From: Galaxea fascicularis
Lineage: Eukaryota > Cnidaria > Anthozoa > Scleractinia > Euphylliidae
DNA: 64,000 bases
Direction: 5' to 3'
Assembly (NCBI GenBank): GCA_948470475.1
Contig: OX419342.1
Location: 22,022,577-22,086,576 of the forward strand
Below are positions 24,761-64,000 of the stretch, piece after piece. How positions within the stretch are numbered: position 1 is the stretch's first letter; each line of letters starts with the position of its first letter. The notes beneath the pieces are model-generated. The model saw only the letters and a program-made list of their open reading frames with translations, was not told the origin of the DNA and searched no databases. Made by a program: the position numbers and the translations under genes.

Positions 24761-25236
24761 TTTTAGAAGCAAATCACGGTCTTGAGGATAAAGGAGTGAT
24801 GTACTTGATATGATGATCTGAAGATTTTGCAGTAGCCATTAATTAAAAACAGGGTAAATGGATAGATTTGTCCGGAGTGAATTCAATTCAGTTATTTAAT
24901 ACATTAGTCTACTCTTTGAGAAGCTAACAGCGAATTGTGCTACCGATGCTGATGAAGTTAACATCAGAAAATTACTGAAAGAATGTCCTCTTTTTTACCC
25001 AGCAAATGTTTTGACTTACCCGAGTTGAAGAAGACGATCTATAAGCAAAGGTGGACTTGTTCCCGTGGCCCTGATGAAAAAATGGAAGTGATGATGACAA
25101 ACTAAACGTTTATCGGAAAGGAAATCTCACTTTGCCTGGTTTATGTAGCATCAAGAAACTATGGATATATCTACTGAACCCTGCATGTGATGCTAGTGGG
25201 AAACAAGATACCCAACATAGATTGACTACTAGACTA

Positions 25237-25450
25237 CCTCACAAATTAATGTGTCTAGGTAAGCTGAAAGCCACTCATTGGGCACTAAGGCCACGTGGTA
25301 ACGGACCTTATCCCTCAAATCTACCAAATAAAGTTTGAGCCTGAGCATTAGCAGCCATGGACAGCTGTTTCGGCCTTGTTAGGCCTCGTCAGCATGGCAT
25401 AGTTAATACCCAGTGCCTTTCAGCTTACCTAGAAACATTAATTTGTGAGG
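25237..25450. mobile_element. Hairpin element (214 bp)
   Basis: The left arm cctcacaaattaatgtgtct plus aggtaagctgaaag is mirrored by ctttcagcttacct and agaaacattaatttgtgagg at the right. The inner sequence includes ggcactaaggccac and gttaggcctcgtcagc. No ORF. MITE-like. Confidence 0.75.
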
Positions 25451-25494
25451 TATTCTTGTCACTCCAAGCCACATTCCACAAGCCTTACACACAG

Positions 25495-25670
25495 ATTGAC
25501 TACTAGTACTACTTTCCTCTGGACGAGACATTGGTCCATCACAGGACACCCAGGATTAATACCACTCCCCTTGGATGACATGCCAGTCCATTACAGGATA
25601 TCCAGCAAGAAGAAACTAGGAGTATCACCTGGGATCACATGCTAGTCCATCGCATGTTTGTCACCATGCA
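25495..25670. repeat. Degenerate ~65-bp minisatellite, block 1
   Basis: Units share 'tggatgacatgccagtccat' followed by 'acaggatatccagcaagaag': see ggtccatcacaggacaccca (25529), cagtccattacaggatatcc (25583) and ctagtccatcgcatg (25642). Related units recur near 29665-29710, 29960-29985 and 30450-30700. Confidence 0.55.
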
Positions 25671-25985
25671 GTACTTATATACTACTTGGTTGAAGGGAGG
25701 CATTGTGAAGGAAAGTTCCCAATCCAAGGAACAACAAAGATTCGCTTACACATTGATGGAAAACTGTATCAATTACACATGTGTGTACACGTGAGATGAC
25801 AAATAAAGCAAATGATTGTTCCAACTCTGATAATTTAAGTATAACAAAGTAAGAAACTGTAGTTTTATACCTTTTGGTTTTGTGCCTGGTTTGTGAGCCA
25901 AGACGAATGCATGTTGACAGCAGGTGTCTTAAGCCTTTCTGGTGTCTCAACCTGCAGTGTGTCAAAATACCAAGTTGTAGATAAA

Positions 25986-26165
25986 TGGCTGACTGACTGA
26001 CTGAATGGCTGGCTGGCTGGCGGGCTGAGTGAATGACTGACTGACTGACTGGCTGGCTGGCTAGCTGGCCGAATGACTGACTAAGCCTGACTAAATGACC
26101 AGCTGACTGATTGACTGTCTGACTCGCTTACTAACTGACCGACTCACTGGCTGGCCAACTGACTG
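25986..26165. repeat. (GACT/GGCT)n tetranucleotide microsatellite
   Basis: About 180 bp of gactgactgact and ggctggctggct with interruptions. Confidence 0.9.
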
Positions 26166-26849
26166 ATTATTGACTTCTTGGTTGAAGAATTAAATGATGG
26201 AGTTGACTGACTGAAATGATGACACTGTCTCTTTGAACGCAAGTTTCCTGTGGCTAAAATACTTACCCTGTAAACGGGAAGCGCTCTATATACCGCTCCA
26301 GTGTCAGGGGAGCCTGCGCTCGTGCTCTCCAGGTGGGAGTTGTAATGCTGATAAAACAGAAAAAAGCAGACGTTCCAGCTTCGGTGCATCTATACAATAA
26401 TAAGCTACTAACGTTCACATTGTTTTCCACGATTTCCTATTTTTTCTGCTTTGCAACTTGTTCCAATCTGTCCGAATGTCAGACGAACCTTTCCAATCAT
26501 TTTCCGAAGACTACCGAGAGAAATCGGAAGACATTTAAGCTAGAATACCAAAAATGAAAAGCTCAAATTATGCACATAGCAGCAACGCATCGATGACTTT
26601 AAAAATAGTCTTCCGTTCTAAAGCACTGCAGTTTATCATAAACAAGACGTCATATATTTTTAATAAGGACGTTCGCGTTAACATCTTTCCAAGCGCAGAT
26701 TATTCTCTTACTTTTTTGGTAGTTAAATTATGACTTACTCTTGTCGAAAAGGCCAAAACGTGGAAGTAGGGTGGTCAACTGGCTTGTTTTGGAGGTTTAC
26801 CATCTGTATCACAACAGTGTTTATTGCTCAAGGCTATGGTGATTAATGC

Positions 26850-27240
26850 AATTATTGTACACTGAACTCGCTATCTCTCTTCTGATTGGCCAAAAGCGTA
26901 CAGTGAATTTTCGAAATCAGCACCTGTGACAGTATCTAGTTGCAGATTATACAATAATCATGTCAAGATCACTGGACCGCGGTGCATGATTTCTTAGGAT
27001 AATCATGTCAAGTTCGCGCGCTTTGCGTGGCTTGCCGTCGGTGAAGAAGCAAAATGACGTCTTGGATTGGAAGTGAATTTTACTGTCCTGACAACTATAC
27101 TTTTCCGTTCAACTAGTAATAAAACAATCGTAAGATTCGGTTTTTTATGATACCCAGAATGATCAAGGGCCCGGAAAAGGTATCAGCGATAACTCTTACC
27201 TAGACCTTGAAAACCTCACCCAATAATAAAAATGGGTTAG
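26850..27240. repeat. Dispersed repeat C, copy 1 (uninterrupted)
   Basis: From tgtacactgaactcgctatc through cagtgaattttcgaaatcag, ccgcggtgcatgatttct, gttcgcgcgctttgcgtggc to a degraded hairpin end (cagaatgatcaagggcccgg ... aactcttacctagaccttg). The same order of blocks appears at 33319-34013, where a SINE interrupts it. Non-coding and probably a non-autonomous DNA transposon. Confidence 0.7.
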
Positions 27241-27860
27241 CCTGCTTTACCTTAATCAAAGGCTCCTATGAGCCAGCTCATGGATGAGGCACATTACAAC
27301 ACTTTGAGTTTACAACATCTTTATTTTCTGAGAAATTATGGGCAGGAAACCTGTATATATTGTAAAGTTTATACTCGTTTGTGTTTTGTGGGAGCACATC
27401 CTTTTCAGGCACACCTCTTGGTAAAAGAACCCTTAACGCGCTAATATTTTCCGTAAAATTACGCAATTTGACCTCGCCTGGCAAATCACATTCTCACAGA
27501 GAAAAATATTTGCATGCTTGTGTTTTTGTCAACTGTTGAATACGCTTTCACAAATCACTAAGTGTTATACTGATCGTTTAAGCCAAAGGATATAGCGGAT
27601 ATAGACTTTCTGGACAACATCAGTGTTTTGAATTCGAAGGCCCTTAATTTGCAATCGAGCATTCACCTTAAACAGAATCAGGCCGCGAAGCGTCTTCAAA
27701 AACATTTCATTACATTACGTACCTGTTTAAGCAGTAATTACATCGATCATATGTTGCTACTAAATCAAATGCGTTGCTTGCCTGAATACGGTTTTTTTGG
27801 CTAGAAAGCCTTTCCCCCGTTTCCTTTTTTTGCCGTTTCATTCTTCCTTATCCCTTCTTC

Positions 27861-28878
27861 TAGTCTCCTTCGCAGCCGTTTTTTGGGCTGCCACGCAACG
27901 CTCCCCCCAAAGGAACGGCTGCTTAAACCCGAACCACATTCCTTTCCATGCTTTAGCCAATCACAGCTCCCCTCACATAATCCTGAGGCAGTCGCGCCAA
28001 GACCATTTGGCTAATCACAGCTCGTGTGCTATCGGTGTGGTAAAATGGAGTTGGAAGGCCCACACGACTCCTGTTCGCGCGTTTGCCGCTTCTATCTCGG
28101 TTCTATTGACCGATTAAGCTTCTTGCTTGTTTTAAGTAGGGCAACACGGTGGTTTAGAGGATAGCATGATGGTGATGGTGATTGAAACAGCCATGTGCTT
28201 AAATGTCGCATGTAATGTATTTTGATACCAAAGGTCATTTCTAGGTTTAAATTCTGCATTTATCGCCTGTTTGTTTTGGCTCTGGTTGTTTCTGTCTAGC
28301 GACTGTGGTCCTTTATATGCCATCTGAAGCATTTTGTCTAGCTTTGGTTTGGCTCGATTCAGTGCGTTCAGTGACAGAACAGCCTCTCTCTTGTAAGATA
28401 GGAATTTTGAGCCGCGTAATATAATCATCTTTATCTTGCAATGTTTGTACATTACCGGGCCCGGTTATTTGGTTTTGTAGCAAGACGTGTTTCTTTTGCG
28501 ACTATTCGTCTCTTTATCCTTTCTTTAGTGTTGTAGCTTCTTACAGAGCTATGCAACACGTAAAGTTGAGTGCTCAATATGCACTCTTATTACGGCTGTG
28601 TCTTTGTCATCGTTTCACTCCGCTCTGTAACTGCGGTTATAGTACTTTCCTCGTTTTGTTTATGCCAGTGGTTTTGGCTGTGTTTGGGTACGTCATTAAA
28701 TGATAGACAAGACCATGGTTTCGATCCTCCCTTGTGACAGGCGCCGCGTGACTGGTGGATTATTTTATCACCTCATGATCCTAAAACAAAGGGAAAGGAA
28801 TGTGGTTTGGGTTTAAGCAGCCGTTCCTTCGGGGGGAGCGTTGCGTGACAGCCCAAAAAACGGCTGCGAAGGAGACTA
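27861..28878. mobile_element. 1.0-kb non-autonomous DNA transposon with 87-bp TIRs and 9-bp TSD
   Basis: Left TIR 27861-27947 (tagtctccttcgcagccgtt...) and right TIR 28792-28878 are inverted copies with about three mismatches. The target CCCTTCTTC is duplicated exactly at 27852-27860 and 28879-28887. A 9-bp duplication with long TIRs fits Mutator-like (MULE) elements best; the superfamily is inferred. The interior carries no transposase. The hydrophobic reading frame at its left end is TIR sequence, not a gene. Confidence 0.88.
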
Positions 28879-29317
28879 CCCTTCTTCCTTCATGTGACGA
28901 GAAATTCTCGATTACTACCGGACAGTGACAATAGTCGCTTTTGAGATATCCAAGTCCATTTTCGCTGCTCTGAAGATTTCGAAGTTCAATTCTCGCAGAT
29001 TGACTTTCCATTTTACAACTCAACAAAGGTCTATTTTGTTTAAGGATCGAACAAAAAAAAACCATCTGCGTTGCCTCTTCATTTCTGTGCCTATACCAAT
29101 GGACGCCATGAACATTAAACACGGAAACAGTATCTGCAGAGCAAAAATCTACGCCTTTGTACTACCTCCTGAAACTTGCAAACGTTGGGCCAAGAAGAAT
29201 ATGGAGACAAAAGCAATACTTAGCAGGGGAGGGACAGAAGGAGAGTTAAATGAATAAATTAATCAGAATCGAGTGAGTGAGTGAGTGATCGATGGCCGTA
29301 AGACCCACACCTAAACC

Positions 29318-62403
<33,086 letters not shown>

Positions 62404-62806
62404 CTCCTTGGTGCAGCAACTTTAGCTGGCCTTGTTGATGTTGTTATTTCGCTGTATTAATAACAAACCAGCTTCGATGTACATCTGTTGAGTGAGACAC
62501 ATTGACCCGGGCCACAAACCTGAATATCCTATGGCCTCATTGGCTTCATTACCACAGCAACATGAGAAGTTACAAACAACCAATGAAAGATATTCTTTTG
62601 TCGTGAGAGTTCACAACAACCAATCACAACGGCGGTTATAGAACGTTCATTTGGCGGGAAAGAACGGAGAAGTTTTCGAGTGTCGCCGGTGAGCAAATTC
62701 TCCATGCATTGTTTTTCTTGTTTTGTTCTGTTTTTTCCATCGCAAATTGACTTTTCCGGACTCCGGAGGCGCAAAGTATTCCTTCAGGTTATGCAGTTTC
62801 TTCTCC
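62404..62806. promoter_or_regulatory. Divergent promoter with three CCAAT boxes and an E2F site
   Basis: The 403 bp between the WD gene start (minus) and a possible plus-strand start codon contain CCAAT at 62580-62584 and 62620-62624, its inverse ATTGG at 62539-62543, and TTTGGCGGGAAA at 62650-62661, a perfect E2F consensus. No TATA box is evident. Sharing of the promoter by two genes is inferred. Confidence 0.6.
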
Positions 62807-62821
62807 ATGGCAAGGATTAAG
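62807..62821 (+). CDS. Possible first coding exon of a plus-strand gene (MARIK...)
   Basis: ATGGCAAGGATTAAG followed by a consensus donor gtgagc at 62822, with ATG in a good context (ctccATGG). It lies just downstream of CCAAT and E2F motifs. No second exon could be assigned in the remaining 1.2 kb, so the gene would continue beyond the window. Confidence 0.35.
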
Positions 62822-63089
62822 GTGAGCGACTTTCACACGACTACAGACTTGACTTGCAGTTGCAAACTGCAACGTAGATTTGTCCAGGAAGAGTGGGGCT
62901 TACCTCGGTGTAAAAACCTGGCGAGGTTTTCTTTGTTTTATGAGGTATTGTTTTGCGGTATGCAGTTGTTTATAATGTTTTGTTTTGTTTGTTCTACGCC
63001 ATTCGCGATTTTCACAGGTTTTTTCACCGAAGTCGAGCCGAAGAGTGACACAGCATACATCCTCACATATCATGCTGCCCTCAAGTGAC

Positions 63090-64000
63090 TTAATTTGAAC
63101 TTAAAACTCCGCCAGTGTTTCAGATTTGGAAATGTGATGAAATTATTCAAATTCAGAATATTTGTTTTTGTTAAATTGCCATTTTATTAAGAATTATTGC
63201 ACATCTGGCTGCCATGGTATGGATCAAGTTTCAAAGTGCTGTGTTTGTCATTGAAAGCAATGTATCAGCTTGGAATTCTCCTTGAAGAATTCTCTCACTG
63301 GTGTGTAGAAAATATTACAAGAGATGCTTTGTGCTACCATTAGTCTAAGATTTATAATGTTTATGATGTGACTTGAAAAACACCAATGTTTTTGTTGCCT
63401 GAATGTCCATGCTGACAGTAAACCAGTGATGTTTTATTAGGAAGTAAGGAAATGGTAGATCCAGGTGGGAGATTCAGGGCATGATTACTAATAGTTGGGG
63501 TAAAGTAAAGATTCCAAGCTATAATGCCACCAGAGTGATAAATCTTGTTTCAAGTTTTGTTTCCTTTTAATTGCCATACATGGGCATTTTAAGTTTTGTG
63601 GTAAAAATCTGGCCTTTAGGTGAGGACCAGGACAGAAAAGTTTTTGTTGATAGCATGCTTTCACCGTCACTTCCTTTTTTATTTGGTAGAGAAACATTAA
63701 ATGTCAGACCCAATCATCAGTCCAATAATAAACTGTTTTAGGTATTAGCTCATAAATTTGATAAGGTCAGCTGTTTCAGGGTGTTTGCCTGTTTTAAGCA
63801 ACCTTTATTGCCACACCCAACCAATTTTGAAAATCAAAAGTGACTCCTGAGACTTCAAAAACTGCTTTGAACAGATCCAAGACCTGTTATGATGAAAACT
63901 AATTGGGGTTCAATTTGTTGTAGACTGCAAAGAAACAAGCCTGAGTCCCCAACAAGATATGAATCAAGGATCCTCTGCAAAGGGATGTGATCATTGAACT
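63090..64000. other. Unassigned sequence, possibly first intron of the MARIK gene
   Basis: AT-rich, with no ORF of protein character and no repeat I recognise. Confidence 0.4.

Noticed and set aside
27797..28117. A 106-codon frame with a signal-peptide-like start
   Set aside because: It lies across the left terminal inverted repeat of the transposon at 27861-28878, and the mirrored copy gives a similar frame at the other end.

Overview
This is eukaryotic (animal) nuclear DNA with many introns, a low gene count and dense short interspersed repeats. It most likely comes from a stony coral (Scleractinia). The first gene encodes a secreted protein that I recognise as a relative of the coral 'uncharacterized skeletal organic matrix protein 5' (USOMP5). 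The hairpin MITE and tRNA-SINE repeats also fit a cnidarian genome. I cannot name the species.

Three genes could be assembled exon by exon, with every splice phase matching. (1) 1974-4312, plus strand: a four-exon USOMP5-like secreted protein of 312 residues with a fibrinogen-C-like domain. A tandemly duplicated 595-bp block lies just upstream. (2) 12097-21352, minus strand: a four-exon NR2C (TR2/TR4)-like nuclear receptor of 402 residues with a very short N-terminus. (3) 29318-62403, minus strand: a WDR49/WDR64/WDY-type protein with an EF-hand-like N-terminus and many WD repeats. It has 32 exons spread over 33 kb, and the joined frame of 1066 residues stays open throughout. Its start codon faces a possible first exon of a plus-strand gene at 62807, across a 403-bp interval that has three CCAAT boxes and a perfect E2F-type site.

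The remaining sequence is introns and intergenic DNA filled with small mobile elements. These include a three-copy 'gggcccggttgttcgaaagc' MITE family, a two-copy 170-bp TA-flanked palindrome family, a PIF/Harbinger remnant with TAA target duplications, and a 1.0-kb element with 87-bp inverted ends and a 9-bp target duplication. There are also several mariner/Tigger-like ends, at least four unrelated tRNA-derived SINE types, a LINE 3' tail, and minisatellites of 35, ~33 and ~65 bp. Stretches 5661-5990, 6060-7560, 11110-12096, 15000-20287, 22550-24480, 38600-39050, 46710-48080 and 63090-64000 show no gene that I can support.

I found no convincing new biological system. The best leads are the duplicated block beside the biomineralisation gene, the divergent E2F/CCAAT promoter, the ORF-bearing element at 48085-50037, and the nested and composite transposons.
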